Source: Ramazzottius varieornatus
Lineage: Eukaryota > Tardigrada > Eutardigrada > Parachela > Ramazzottiidae
Length of the DNA stretch: 64,000 nucleotides
NCBI GenBank assembly: GCA_001949185.1
Contig: BDGG01000001.1
Span: 1,546,263 to 1,610,262 of the forward strand
Reading direction: 5' to 3'
The notes under the pieces were generated by a model, which worked only from the letters and a program-made list of their open reading frames with translations, ran no database searches and was not told the origin of the DNA. Below, piece by piece: positions 12,481 to 30,309 of the stretch. Every line of letters starts with the position of its first letter. The stretch's first letter is position 1. The translations under genes and the position numbers were made by a program.

Positions 12481-13310
12481 GGAGACGCCTTCTTGAACTG
12501 GTCGATAAGGTTTGTCCATTCTTGGGTGGCGGCGAAACGCTAGGACAAACTGCCGACTCAACGTTAAGAATGAAAGCACACTTGTACCGCAAGTGTTGTT
12601 CACAGCTAACGCAGAGTATGTGTTGCCAAGATCCACTACAGGCATTATTAGTCCAGCCTCAACTGGCAATGGTTAGGGCAAACACGAATGATCCGGGCCA
12701 TCTCTTCAATCGATTCCGAGGTTCGAAAGTCGGTTTGAACGTTCTAAACATCCATAAAACTGTTAACCGTAAAAAAAGTCAGCCGCATCATCTCAAAACG
12801 AAGCACACCAAAGATCCTAGGAATATTTGGCACGAGAGATCAAGAAATTCAGAACCAGCTCCAAGTACATGCACTTCCGCCGGACGACTCAGCACTTTCA
12901 TCTTCCCAGTCGCTCTCATGGTCGGAGACATCCTCTCTGTCCCATTCTGCTTTCAAGCATTTTTCTTTTATCCGGTTTGCTACCTTTAAGTTCCTCCGGA
13001 AAAACGACGTTGGCACCTTTCATCTAAATTGCCATCAGTGAGAAGGAAGACTGATTCGCTTTCTTCAGCTCCTCAGAGGGACCAACGGAGCAGAGAGCCT
13101 GAAAATAAACGGCATGGGATAACGCGAAGCGTGAATCAAGCAATGTTGGAAAATACTATATTAACAGGTAATGTTTTGTGGACTGGGTTGACTTACTCGC
13201 AAATGATTCGGACGGGTGCTGGCCCATATCAGCAGGTTCTTTTCCACGTCTCCTGTAGTCAGCTCGGTCAGATAACAGAACATCTTGTCCAAGTTCAAGG
13301 CGATGTCGGA
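12481..13310. other. Intergenic stretch between two minus-strand genes
   Basis: About 830 bp. It should contain the promoter of the EVG1 homologue and the 3' UTR of the next gene. The plus-strand ORF at 12444-12989 runs antisense across EVG1 exon 1 and shows no family motif. Nothing else was recognised. Confidence 0.4.
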
Positions 13311-13725
13311 TTAGTCCAGCTCGGTCTCTTCTCTCATCAGAAACATTTTCCCATGTCCCCAGGATAGATGTTGTTGCAGTTGTTCAGTGCTTTTGATTTC
13401 ATGTCCGTCCGCTCGACAGACCAGCTCCAGCTTCCTCATAGACATCGGATCACACTTGACGTATTTCGGTCCGGCTGCACCTGCAACACAAGACATCCCG
13501 TAACCACCCCGGCAGAGTAAACAAAATAACCTGTTCCCACATCCATCCATAGACAACAATCAACAATCAACAATAATCGAACCCTCCACAATTTGCCGTT
13601 TATTTACCTCGACGTTTGGCAATCTCTAGTGAACGACCAGCGCATCGTGCTTCGTCTTCCGTGGTGACATCCATGAGGGTGCATCGCATCACACTCTGAG
13701 AGGCAAGCACATCTGAATCCGACAT
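13311..13725 (-). CDS. Small protein of 95 aa with a C/H pattern, not recognised
   Basis: Two exons, 13725-13608 and 13480-13311, joined in phase 1 with a good acceptor (TGTGTTGCAG). The product starts MSDSDVLASQ. Its C-terminal half has LVCRADGHEI followed by QLQQHLSWGHGKM; the Cys/His spacing looks like a single zinc-finger or zinc-knuckle fold, but no family was identified. It lies head to head with the plus-strand gene downstream. A 7-bp CAACAAT-type simple repeat lies in or next to its intron at about 13550-13580. The phase-true splice and the even composition support a real gene. Confidence 0.55.
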
Positions 13726-13899
13726 TGTTGAAGAATGAAGGGTAAATCAACCTGAAAAAACTGACGAAAGTGTTGGAGACTGCAAGAAGTGGAGTTAGTG
13801 ACTCTCTGAGGATTGAGCGGCGGTACTATGTCAGGCAGTCTTCGGTTTGGTCGTGCTGTATATTCTTCGTTGAATCAGAATTAGAGAGACGGAAGAGAG

Positions 13900-15405
13900 G
13901 TGTCCCAAAAGTCGTTAGGTGTTCCATTGGTGCTCGGAAATGTGCCAGTGAGTTCGTGCCGAGACTATAGTACACACTTTACAGGACACTACCGGAAGCT
14001 GTGCAGAGGATCTTCGGCGCCAAGTGGCCTACCTCACAGGAACCAAAAACGGTGGCAAGAAGCAAGCGAAATGTCTTTGGGGTGTATTTTCCGCCGGAGC
14101 CAGTACCATTGCCCCAGACATGTAGTCTGTTGTTTTTCACAGCTATTTCGGAAAGTTCGAAGAACCTTGAACAAAATCAGCAAAGAAATCACCCTCCTCA
14201 AACAAGACCAACGCTGGACGGATGATATAGCCAGCCTAAGATCCAAAATAACGCAATTGTCTCGTGCGACCTGCCACAAACCGGTTGAACTGGCAACTTG
14301 GTCATGCGTGCGGAAATTCTATCTTTACTACTAAAGAGATCCAGTGCTCGAACGACATCCGATGATCCGAAGAGGTTTTTCAAGATTGGAAAATATTGAT
14401 GGATCGTTTAACGGCTTTAAGTTGGGCTGTACTTGGTCTGGGAGAACCGTTCTGTATTATCGGTACTTCACTGTCTAAATCATCAGTCCAACGCTGAACA
14501 GAACCCAGCGCTAGAAGAAAGCGACAATTCCACCACATTTCTGGATAGAAAAGATCGGGACCCAGAATACTTCCGGAAAAGGCACGACTTCCTGAAGATC
14601 CGAACCGCGAACTCGAAAAAGAAGGTAAGAGATTTTTCTGCTCCAAAACCATGTCGCTGAATTTCCATCGATGGTATCGTGTTGGAGTACCTGGGATATC
14701 GCGCCCAAAGTCCCATGCGGAATGCTCTTTACAGACTCGCAATGGAAGTGGAGAAGAAGCTGCATGGATGACACCACCCATACCGAGTCTATTCAGTGAG
14801 CTCGCAGCAGCTTTGGTGAACGCAGAATTCCACAGATCTTATGTCCAAATGATCGGAACAGTTCCGTCGCCCTTCTGCGACAAGAACGGCAGAATAAAAT
14901 GTTCCGGTGCCTGGAACAAGAAGGCTTGTCTCCGACAAGCTCAAGTGTCTCCGTACAGAAACTGGGTCCAGAGATGCGAACTGACAAACTGGAACTTTGA
15001 ACATGTAACCACACTAAAGAGCATGATCGATTTTATAGTGGAAAAGGGAAAGAACATGCCGGATGGGAAGAAGTTTTCATGGTCCTATTTTTACAAGATG
15101 TTATTCATGCGGCCAAATGTGAAACTTGTGGAACGCTCTTGCAATGTCGGAGGAGAGGTGGGACGCAAAACAGTCGACCCTGCTCAAGGCCTCATTGATG
15201 TCGACGTGCAAGAACAGCTCGATGCCTTCGCTCATCCGCATGCGTGAGTTTCTTCTGACAAGAAGGTTTTATTTATGGATGTTCCAACGGTTGGATAATA
15301 TTCCTTGCGTTGAAATATTCTTGTTAGAATTTTCTGACTTACTTGGCTGGTTATAGCGAAAAATTCGGAAGAGGTTTCACAATTAACCACCGAACCGGGA
15401 AGTAA
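13900..15405 (+). CDS. Unrecognised multi-exon gene, 5' end unresolved
   Basis: The supported 3' part is exons 14502-14624, 14735-15243 and 15357-15405 (227 codons with stop), joined phase 0 then phase 2 with strong donors (GTAAGA, GTGAGT). An upstream exon ending near 14283 (reading RKVRRTLNKISKEITLLK, donor after HKP) would join in phase 0, but its start codon was not found; the listed start marks only the open frame. The product has a charged helical N-terminal part, then PEYFRKRHDF, then a Trp/Cys-containing globular stretch (SPYRNWVQRCELTNWNFEHV) and a basic C-terminus. No domain was recognised. The stop lies 46 bp from the convergent kinase gene's stop. Confidence 0.5.
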
Positions 15406-15451
15406 AATATCGAAAAGCGAACAAACTCTCGTCTGCAAGCCACAATCTTCT

Positions 15452-21174
<5,723 letters not shown>

Positions 21175-21334
21175 TGACAACCAAAAGCACCCACGTTAGA
21201 AAACCACCGAAAGCCATCAATCAAATTTCCCGACTCATTTAACATCAATCAACCGAGAAAAGCGCATCATTGTCTTCACCTATATTCAAACATCAATCAG
21301 CCGTACCAAACACATTACAACTGACACAAAACCG

Positions 21335-22567
21335 TCAAAATTCTTCCTCGTCGCTCGACATTACTTTTTGCTCCACATTCTTATCGAGACTCTTCGCCGA
21401 ACCATTGGAAAAGTATCCTGTATCTCTCCCACTGGATTTGGACTCCCAACTATCCCGTTTCGACGCCGCAGCCTTGGACGAAAGGGGAGAAATCTGAATG
21501 ATGGTGGCCTGGACAGGGTCCGCTTCGCTTACAGCCACTTTCCCATCCCTGCGTTCCGCTTCGCTTTCCCGCCTGTCCTCTGCCACCGCCACCACCCCAT
21601 CCGTTTCATCGTCCTCCTTCAATTCCGGAATGCGCGCAACAGGCATTTGTTGTCCGAAGGCCATCATGGACGGGTTGGATTCCCACCTCAGCGCGCTATT
21701 GACCGACAAAGGCCGTGCCTGGACATTGGCCGATATCTGCGTCAGCCGCCGCTGAACACCCACATGTGCTTCCACAGGTGCGCGAAGGTCCCATTGTGAA
21801 GCGGACTTAACAGGCTGACTTTCCCCAGGTAACATCTGCGACGCCGATATCCGCAAGTCCGTACTGCTGGCCTGCTTAACGTTAGTCTTCTTTGTGGACT
21901 GTTGTATGGACTCAATAGTAGATTTTGGGAAGGAGTTAAAATTCGAGTTGGCTTTCTGACTGAGATCCCATCCACGAGATGACGGGTCCCACTTCAGGTA
22001 CGAATAGCGCTTTTGTAGCTCATTGACAGGCGCGGGTTTGACCGCTGTGTTCTTTGGTGAACTGGAAGAAGCCGTCGAAGCTAAGAAGAGATTGGGCGTA
22101 CTGGCGTGAATCTTCTCCTGTTTGCTCGAGTTCGTCATCCAGTTGCCGAACGGTTTATACCTGGAAGGTGTCTCTGCCTTCCAATCGACAGGACGCATCT
22201 GGATATTGGCCGGCAGACTCTCCCTCTTATCCACCAGCGCTACTTCTGCTTGCGGATAGTTCTGCTGGGAGAAACTGGTCGAACGCGGGTTCACATTTTC
22301 TCTCGTGACCGATTCCGTCACATTCCAGTTTGACTTTGAATAGCCCGCATCTTTCACCGAGTCTGCTCTCTTCGTGACGGTCGTCGTCGAGCTACACACC
22401 ACGAAGGAAGTCGACTTCTGGACAGGCTGCGACGGTCGTTGTTGGACAGGCGAGTAGCGCAAATCCATCTCCGAATGATAGGTAATCTTACTGTTCCCCA
22501 ACAACTTTGGCGTGCCATTATTACTCTTCTTCTTGCCGAAACCCATATCGGCCAGATGAAAGCGCAT
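21335..22567 (-). CDS. 410-aa Ser-rich protein with recurrent Trp motifs, directly upstream of the kinase
   Basis: One uninterrupted exon. It begins MRFHLAD, with a second ATG at 22546 giving MGFGKKKSNN, and ends in an acidic SSDEEEF. It is predicted to be disordered, with single Trp residues in similar settings (SNWNVTES, VDWKAETPS, LKWDPSSRGWDLSQ, SQWDLRAP, LRWESNP, RDSWESKSS), which suggests short linear binding motifs repeated along the chain. No known domain. A GTAATG at 21364-21359 could act as a donor joining codon 401 in phase 0 to AAACTGG of the kinase (acceptor at 21169). That would make this an N-terminal extension of the kinase, 957 aa in total. Without that splice it is an independent gene ending 161 bp before the kinase ATG. 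Confidence 0.6.
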   Translation of the reverse strand: MRFHLADMGFGKKKSNNGTPKLLGNSKITYHSEMDLRYSPVQQRPSQPVQKSTSFVVCSSTTTVTKRADSVKDAGYSKSNWNVTESVTRENVNPRSTSFSQQNYPQAEVALVDKRESLPANIQMRPVDWKAETPSRYKPFGNWMTNSSKQEKIHASTPNLFLASTASSSSPKNTAVKPAPVNELQKRYSYLKWDPSSRGWDLSQKANSNFNSFPKSTIESIQQSTKKTNVKQASSTDLRISASQMLPGESQPVKSASQWDLRAPVEAHVGVQRRLTQISANVQARPLSVNSALRWESNPSMMAFGQQMPVARIPELKEDDETDGVVAVAEDRRESEAERRDGKVAVSEADPVQATIIQISPLSSKAAASKRDSWESKSSGRDTGYFSNGSAKSLDKNVEQKVMSSDEEEF

Positions 22568-24727
22568 AATATAATTCCAAACAAATCCTCCGATAAGATA
22601 TGCCCATACAGATCTATTCCGATAATTAGCTGCACTTGTCAGTCCGAGTTCATCATTTTCAGCCTATCATTAGCGATCGAACAAGATCAGCGTCGCCATC
22701 ACCGGCCATCAAAGCGGTCTCCTCCGCGACAAGGTAAGTTTGAGGGTAAGGCAAAGAGGGTAAGAGTAAGCTGGTTGCGGACGATCGAGCGCAGATCTCG
22801 CAGAATCCGCTTTGACTATGAGTGAGTGAACTTCTTTGCCTAACACCAGCACACAATCTGCGCTCCATCCATCACTACCACTGCGCATGTTCAGCACAGA
22901 CACGTCAAAATCCTTTGCAGCACGATATCCGTATCAAGAGCAGTATAAAATCACATCGGCGCACTAGTAGTAGTTTTCCAACATTGTGAACTCTCCACAT
23001 GTCCACTTCATCGTCACGATCGCCGTCAAAGCGCCGTTATCGTTGATCCGTTCAAAAGCAGCACCGAGAATATTCTCCTCGCAAACACGTTCACTTTATC
23101 ATCAAAACATTCTCCACACAGCGGATGGTGTAATGGACACTCGAAAGCCGTCCTCTGTCGTCGTTTGATTACGCGTAATTTCCCCCCTCTGATGTTTCCT
23201 CAGAGACACAAGGCAGATGGACAAGCACGTTTCATTCTAAAGATAGAGCCTGGTCGTCTCTCTCAAGACACTGGTCAGGCTTGTCTCGCTGTGAAACTTG
23301 AGATCGAGGCTACATGAAGCTAGCCCAACAACTGGCACAAGCCAACAAGAGTCAAACTGAAGCAAAGACGCCTGACTGATTATAAAATCCGTAAAGGGAG
23401 GTATATCTACGGTTGAATTTCGACCAGCGACGAGACCAAGTAGGCCGCACCATTGTCGGCTTGCGGAGGTAAGTTGGCCCGCAGCACAACACTATTGGTA
23501 CCTACACTCCGTACAGCGTTGTATACAAGCCAGCCCATCATAATTGTCATGCAAGGCAAAGGCAGTAAAGAGATTAATGCTTTGTTGACTCTATGCCGTG
23601 GGGCATTAACTTCGCGCACTGCAAACTACACTTCGGCTCTTTTCGACGGACCACCCCTCCTCTCTACACCAAAAACCAAGAACCTCCGATCACACAGCCC
23701 AGTTCCTGCCAGCGCATCAACGGCCACCTGGAAGAAGCCCAACGTTCCATCGAGAACCCAACCGGCTGCCCAGTGCACCCTTCGCCACCGACACTTGTAT
23801 TGCCACACGAAGGCTGCAAGGGTAACGAATATCAGTCTTCAACGACGTCATTGGCAAACACTGTAGCGAATGGTACAAAACGCCGAAAAGCCCTATATTT
23901 ATGCCAAGACCCCGGCGACAATCCGGGATGTTTGAATTCTCACATTGCGCGAACCCTGTTGGCAACACATATGCATCCCGGGTTGTTGCCAATGTCGAAA
24001 AATGTGTGATTTATTGCATCTTGGTGCACTGTTTGACTTGTTTATTGCTAATTCATGTCTGCCCGTGGTACTTTTTTGACTGTTATTCTTTCCTTGGGGT
24101 CTTGAGGTTCGTTCGTCCTTTACCTTGCTTGTTACCACAGGCTAGAGCTGTTGTTTTTCCTACCCCAATCCGTTCAGTGTTGGTCAATGCTATAGCCAGC
24201 AGCCATATTCAACGATCGCCATCGCTCGTTAGCATGGTTCAAAAACAAACAGCGGTGGTTTTATTGCGTCTGTGACTCGGCGCTGACGAGGTGCATGCTT
24301 CGACAATGAAAGTGGCCACTTGCTGGGTAGAATACGGAGCTCTGCAAGGTTCTAGCTCTCTCTCTCTGCATCGGCGACCTTCATCGATGCAATACCAAAG
24401 TACGTAAACGATGATTGTGAAGGCTCTTTCTCGGCTGTGCTCCAATGTCCCAACGTCACTCACCAGTAAATAGCCCCACGCATAAAGTGTAGAGCTGTAA
24501 TCAACAGGTGCTGCAAGCCGGAACAGTGCTTGATGCTGCCTCGACCCTCCATCTTGGCCATAATTATCGGCACCATCACGACGACACCTGCCCAGCATGC
24601 AGCTCTACGTTTAACCTCCGACCATAGTTTGATGGAGGAAGAAAAAAAGAAGAAGAACCGCCAGGAGAATCTGTGAGTGATGCCGACACGCTTTGCCAAC
24701 TTCGAATTGTTCGAAACGTGTTTAATT
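22568..24727. other. Sparse region with possible membrane-protein exons on the minus strand
   Basis: No complete gene could be built. The best pieces are on the minus strand. An exon preceded by TTACCCTTGCAG at about 23820 reads FVWQYKCRWRRVHWAAGW. It can be joined through a 52-bp intron to a terminal exon, about 23610-23407, reading LLPLPCMTIMMGWLVYNAV and ending VSSLVEIQP. A separate exon near 24590-24470 reads GVVVMVPIIMAKMEGRG and ends at a GTGAGT donor. AATAAA on the minus strand near 24265 could be a polyadenylation signal. All are hydrophobic and plausible, but no family was recognised. Confidence 0.3.
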
Positions 24728-24978
24728 TCAGGTTGACCGCACACAAACACCCCGAGCACAAACGATACCGTAAAAACGACACCCGTCACCAGCCTTGCTC
24801 GTCTTCAGGAACAGACTGCGGGTGATTTTGAAAAAACCGTGAAATTAATATATCAACATTGTTCCAGAGTCTGATTGTACCTTGGATGTTTAAGTATTCG
24901 CTCAATGCATTTTCCCACACACCGCCAAGATGAAAAACGAATTTCCGGCGGTTGTTTCCCGCATGCTGGTCTAACCAT
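24728..24978 (-). CDS. Candidate small Cys-rich protein or exon pair, 61 aa
   Basis: Two exons, 24978-24881 and 24815-24728, join in phase 2 through a 65-bp intron to 62 codons. It begins MVRPACG. Cysteines are spaced as in a disulfide-rich module, and the end (GDGCRFYGIVCARGVCV) resembles the CxxxGxVCxxGxCV turn of ADAM/ADAMTS-type cysteine-rich domains. There is no signal peptide at this ATG, so the true start may be in an upstream exon. Short length makes this tentative. Confidence 0.3.
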
Positions 24979-25837
24979 ACTGGCACTTTGGGCAATTGTT
25001 AGTCTACCAATTCCCAAACAACACTTGCCAATAATGAAAACATGAATGCATAATCTCTCACACCTGTTTTCTGTTTGCCCTTGTTCTGACGCCGTTGTAA
25101 TACCGGCGCGGTAATATCAGTGGACATGGCGTGCAGAACCTCATTAATTTCAGTGCATTACCCTCGTCACGAAAAGCTCGATCTCCATCATGATCAGTGT
25201 CCGTATGTCATTTGCCTTTCCTTAGTTCAGACGTTTATTAGTTTGTCCATCTCCATGGCCAATCGTAACAGAATCATAAAGGTGCCGAAACTTAGACACC
25301 GGAATGTATAAACCTACTGAGAGACGTAATGACGGACATATCAATCAGCCATCAAGTACTGCCTTCTGTAGTGGATTACGCCAAAGCCGTTCGCCTCTCC
25401 AAACCTCAACCACGGACCTCCTCCCACCATCTCAAATTCGCGGAAGCATTCCGCACTCCTCTTCCCAAACCTCCACAAGTACATATATCCCTGAAGATTT
25501 CAAAGAGTCGATGTACAGAAATTCTGTAGAGAACAGTCCAAGTCCAGCGTTAGCGTAGTGGACTTAGTTGGACATGACAGTTTGGACAAAGATGGCACCG
25601 GATTTCCATAATCGCCAGACATCAACGCAATAAAATTTGTAGAAGAGCCCTGCTTGGTCCCGGTCATCACGGATGACTTGCTTTCACACGGACTCGCAAA
25701 ATACACACACCTCATCAAACGTCATGTCAAGCGTTTCCTTGCTGGATAGCTCGGGAGTAATTCATGTTTAATCCTGAGCCTATGCTATACTGAGACTGCT
25801 TCTTTTCTTCCTCCCTTCTTCGTCTGGATCTCGTTTC

Positions 25838-26658
25838 CTATGGCGAATTTTGGATTGACTCCCAATATAATATTTGTTCGGCAAGTATTTTGACGTCCTC
25901 CTGTCCCCTTTGTTGTGGTGAAGTGAAATAACGAAAGAACATTTCTCGAGTGTCTCAAACATTAGAACTCAAGTTAAAGTGACCTTGACTGCAAACCGCC
26001 AGTGCCGCGAATCCCACGCGTCAACCCAAAACCTTCCTGGCACCAATAAATTCCAAAGCGGAAATACTCGACGCAGCCCTTCCCAGCATAAAACTATTCC
26101 AACTACAATAAAAACAATTCCTCCAACCAACTGAGACGGTGTAAAGCAGCAAAAAGCCCCCACCACCATGTCGATACCGCCTGACAGTAGCGCCATCTAC
26201 CGTTACCTCTTGTCCAAAAAGCGGCTTTCACAAAAGCGGACGAACTTTCAATCACACCGTGAGCAGGCTTACGGCCAGTATGACGTTATAAACGGCAAGC
26301 TTTAATTTTTATTTCTCTCCCGAACTTCCCGTACTTCTATCACATCCATTACTAACGAAGCGATGTTTCCCAACTCTTACCCTTCGATCTGTTGAGCTAG
26401 ATTTACCTTGTTGCCACTTTTGGTTTTCTTCTGGCGTTTGACTTTGGGTGAGTTGGCCAGCGTCATCTGGGTCCTCATGGAGGCAAGCTTGTCCTCCGCG
26501 CTAACCGAGTCGATCACGGTCGCTGCCCACCACGGAGTACCTTTGTCGCGAAAGGGCCACTTGGTTTTGGTCTCCAGCGGCGACCACTTGGGCAACTCCA
26601 CAGCAGTCCCAGCCTGCACTTGGATCCAGTTCCGGTCGATACTTTCCCATGCCGGCAT
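25838..26658 (-). CDS. Small single-pass membrane protein, 175 aa, not recognised
   Basis: Three exons, 26658-26407, 26196-25984 and 25900-25838, join in phase 0 at both junctions to 176 codons. The N-terminal part is Trp-rich (MPAWESIDRNW, KWPFRDKGTPWWAATV), followed by a Lys-rich stretch, then one strong membrane segment (LVGGIVFIVVGIVLCW). A Trp-rich loop (RFWVDAWDSRHWRF) and a short amphipathic C-terminus (EDVKILAEQILYW) complete it. The start is the first in-frame ATG; an earlier exon is possible because the frame is open upstream. No family was identified. Confidence 0.5.
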
Positions 26659-29600
26659 CGTATCCCGAACAATCACACAACCCTCTCATCGAAAGGTTTC
26701 CCCCAACTCAAAGTACAAAGGGACTTATTTCGCAACACAAACTCTTTCCACACAACAAACAGATCGCAGGACAAACGGTCCTTCTTGTCATTCCTGTGCG
26801 CATTGGCAAACAGTTAACTTCTAATAAGCGAGTAATAATATCTCTCAATGGACAGCATCAAGTACCAAACTGCCGTCATATTTGTTGGTCAGCAGAGTAA
26901 CTTTCACTGATGTATCGATGTTGCAGAAGACGTAACGAAACTTTGATTAGCGCTTGTTACAACACCACGGACTGTTGTTTGCAAAAAACGCAACGACAAG
27001 GTGTAAAACTTCAACAACAGAGATCAGCAGGTAAGTTAGCAAGGACTGATGGATGTAGAGTTAGATCTGGTCATACCGGATGGAGGCCATGCAAATCACT
27101 TGTATAAAAGAGCTCGTGGCCATTGTGATCAAAGCCCCACCGTGGTACCAGTACAATTTGTATCACCGCTCTCTTCAATTGTACCTCCGACATCCCTCCT
27201 GTCTGTTCTTTTGTAGCGTACGTGTTTTTACTGTATCAGCGTATTCAACACAGAGCCCTTTGAGAAGGTGTTGTGACAGTTTACATGGACGGGCCATGGT
27301 TAATTGTTTGCCCAACCAGCCAAACTCGAAGATTGGCTTCTTTGTTCAGCTTGTCTTTTACTTTGCTCATTACAATGTACACGTTTGTGTAACATCGACG
27401 AAATTCGGAGCCAGCCAAGGATGTCCGTCTAGCTCGGTGGGCTCTTCGTACTCTGCATTACCACTGTTGTCCCGCCGACGTCCGTACGCCTCGTTACACC
27501 TATTCGCTCACGGCAGGCCGGCAACGTCACGATAAGTCAAACTGATGAAGCGTTCGATCAGTCCGCCAAAAGAAAACGACATTGGTGTCTTCGTGCGCAT
27601 CTTTAGAAGAAACAATACGCATTGTGTGTGTTCAACTAAACTGCACTCGTAATCGTCCCATATAGGGTCCACACGTGCGCGCGAGCAAGCTCATAACGAG
27701 TCCATCAGACTAGCTCAACAAACTCTTACCGAAAAGCCTATCATCAATATCAAACCATATCAAAATAAGCTCCAGTAACTTTTACACCTGTTTACTCTCC
27801 AAAGCACCTTTCCCACACTCGAAACAGAACTCGTTCTGCCCATCGCAAACTTCCGATCCGCCACTGCGAACCTGACTCTGAATTTCTCTCGATCTTTCTC
27901 CTATTAAATCCTTTCCAAGGACTGCACGGGAAGAACCTAAGAAGAAATGAAGACATAGTCAATCCAACGTCAGCGAAATCATTTCAAGTACGATGTATAC
28001 GGTTTTCGAGTGCCTCACTTACGCAAGTCTTTATCAGCTTACCTCGCTATGTTTTCATGATAAGGTCCGCCACTTTGCTTTTACGCTTCCAGCTCTTGTC
28101 TAGGTACAAGGAGATAAGCCATCGTAAGCACCATCCACACCTCTGATTCACTTCCAATGAATCCGACTGCTTCACTAAATCACTCTTGGTTGCACCTGTG
28201 CAATAGTGATTCAAGTCGATAGTCTTCGCATCAGTTCACACGCGTACATTCTTCAGCCGTATTTCATATTCAGCATCACGTCGCTGACTTCCTGTCCACC
28301 CACCATCGTAACAGGTCGCAAGCTGACTTGTGCTCAAATCGAAATTTGACAGAAAGCTACTCAAGTCCTCCGCAAGGTCGAAGGCGGTTTAGAGTCACAC
28401 CCTTCTACCACATCAAACACCGCACTCAGGCTTCCATTCAAGTGGCGCAGATTACTACCATTTGCCTTATTAATCCCCCGCCGATGTGACGCGCTACCCA
28501 AGATTAATGATGCAAAAGCGTAAATCACAGACAACACACTTTGCCAATCTTCAGACTACATTTAGCGGAGGTCTTTTACAGCAGCTATCAAAGGGAGCAG
28601 TGCGCCACACACGATCGATAACTCGATTCCATTATTCTCCGGCTATACAATACAAGCTTAATGTTTTTCCAGGCCGACAACGAGCCTGACTATATCTCTC
28701 CTTCATTAGACTCATTTACATAACAATGTGCGACAGGCCAACAAAAATAGCCGCGTAATGCCCCTCGTTGACCCGAGAACCCATCACAAACTCGCAAAAC
28801 GACACTTGACTTCCTCAAAGTCCTCCGCGTCCCTTCCAGAAAACGACTCACTGAAACGAGCAACAAATCATCCAAAATTACGCGCGGTCGACTGCAGCTT
28901 TCAAATTAAATATGAGTTCCGGATGACAGAAATCGAGCGTGAAGAAGCCGAACTGAATAAGCAGACATTATTCATATCAACATGCAATTATCCATCGTAC
29001 CCTGTCTTTCAAGAAGTCGAGATGAAACAAAGTCCAACCGAGCTGATCGATCCCAGCCTGACTCTCCCAGCTTCTGACGAACGTACTGCTTCGAGGAACA
29101 ATTTTCACCTTTCCAGAAGCCTGAAGAGGCCTTGAACGAACCTCCGATTTCAAAAACTGGTCAAAGTCTAATGAACGTCAAAACAGACACACACAGATGC
29201 AGTGGCGCACATGCGCTGGTAATTCAGCCCGACAAGTGCGTCAGTCCGAGCAGACCATGGAACATCATACAATGAACAGTTCGGTTGATTATTGATTGAA
29301 TTTGGCTCACCTCTGTGATTTCGGCCATCCTCCAACACGTCCTGATATTCCAGTTTCCAGTCAACTGTTTCAAACTCCGACGCGCCGTAAGTTTGTAAAC
29401 TGAGCTATCCACCGATGAAAAGAAGTTCGTGAAGGATCTGCGCGAAATTCCGTAGAAAGGGAGAATGTGCCAATTCAGCTGATTGCTTGGCTGGTTGACA
29501 GCGGTGTTATTGGCAGCTTTTACAGGCTCGTAAAGGTGTAAAGTAGCGCTGCCGAAACTGGACCGCCTGTACGGAAAGATTGCGCTAGCACTCTGAAGGT

Positions 29601-30309
29601 CTACAGGTAAGATAAGATACAACCTAACAATCGAGACTCCTTCGCCATGAAGATGATATCACCACGAACGGAAAAATACAATCATCAGAATCTCGCATGT
29701 CCATCACGCTTTGAGTGGCAGCGCAGCAGGCGATGGAAAATTAAATATTCTATCGCTTTACAATGGTGCAGCAGTGTGGCTCAATACATCGTCATCAATC
29801 AAGTACGATTGTACGACTGCCCCGTTACACTCGCGCAGGTTTCCGATTCAACCGTACGGAACTGACGGAGGTCCTCGACCATAAAGCATTTTCTTGTGCT
29901 CGCAAACAATGTGCGCTCCAAGATTTGCTACAGTGGTAAACACTATCATCTTCACCGTCGTAAAGCGGATTGGAATCTCATTTCGGTGAACAGAAAAGAG
30001 GAAGACAAGTTGCACAACCGCATTCTGGCAGGAAACCCAAACAGTCTTCTTAAATCCCGACTGACCACAGCTCGGAAACGTTAACTTGGTACAAATGCGT
30101 GGCCAAGCATCGACATATTCTAGATGAAATTTGCTCAACATCCGAACTCAAACGGATAAAGAAACAAAAGAAGACTAACATGATATCTTCGCGCAAAAAT
30201 TTCACTCCAAGGTTTGGTTCGATCCCACGAGGAAAGTTCTATGGAGCAAAGGAACGACAAACCAACATGGCCACAAACGCCTTCTGTTCCGAAATTGATA
30301 AAATCCTTG
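26659..30309. other. 3.6-kb stretch without a supported gene
   Basis: ORFs such as 28728-29135 (+), 29224-29622 (-) and 29848-30141 (-) lack an ATG in a good context, splice partners or recognisable motifs. Single half-sites of the hairpin family occur near 28600 (GTGCGCCAC) and 29202 (GTGGCGCAC). No tRNA, rRNA or complete repeat was seen. Some of it must be the promoter of the membrane-protein gene and the 3' UTR of the Maf gene. Confidence 0.4.

Noticed and set aside
12444-12989. 181-codon plus-strand ORF as a gene
   Set aside because: It runs antisense over exon 1 of the EVG1 homologue, has no domain-like composition and no splice context.
14089-14140. Intron GTAGTCTGTTG...TTTCACAG around 14123-14143
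   Set aside because: Only about 21 bp between donor and acceptor, too short for a spliceosomal intron; the frame reads through.
29224-29622. 132-codon minus-strand ORF
   Set aside because: No family motif and no phase-compatible neighbouring exons; amino-acid composition looks random.
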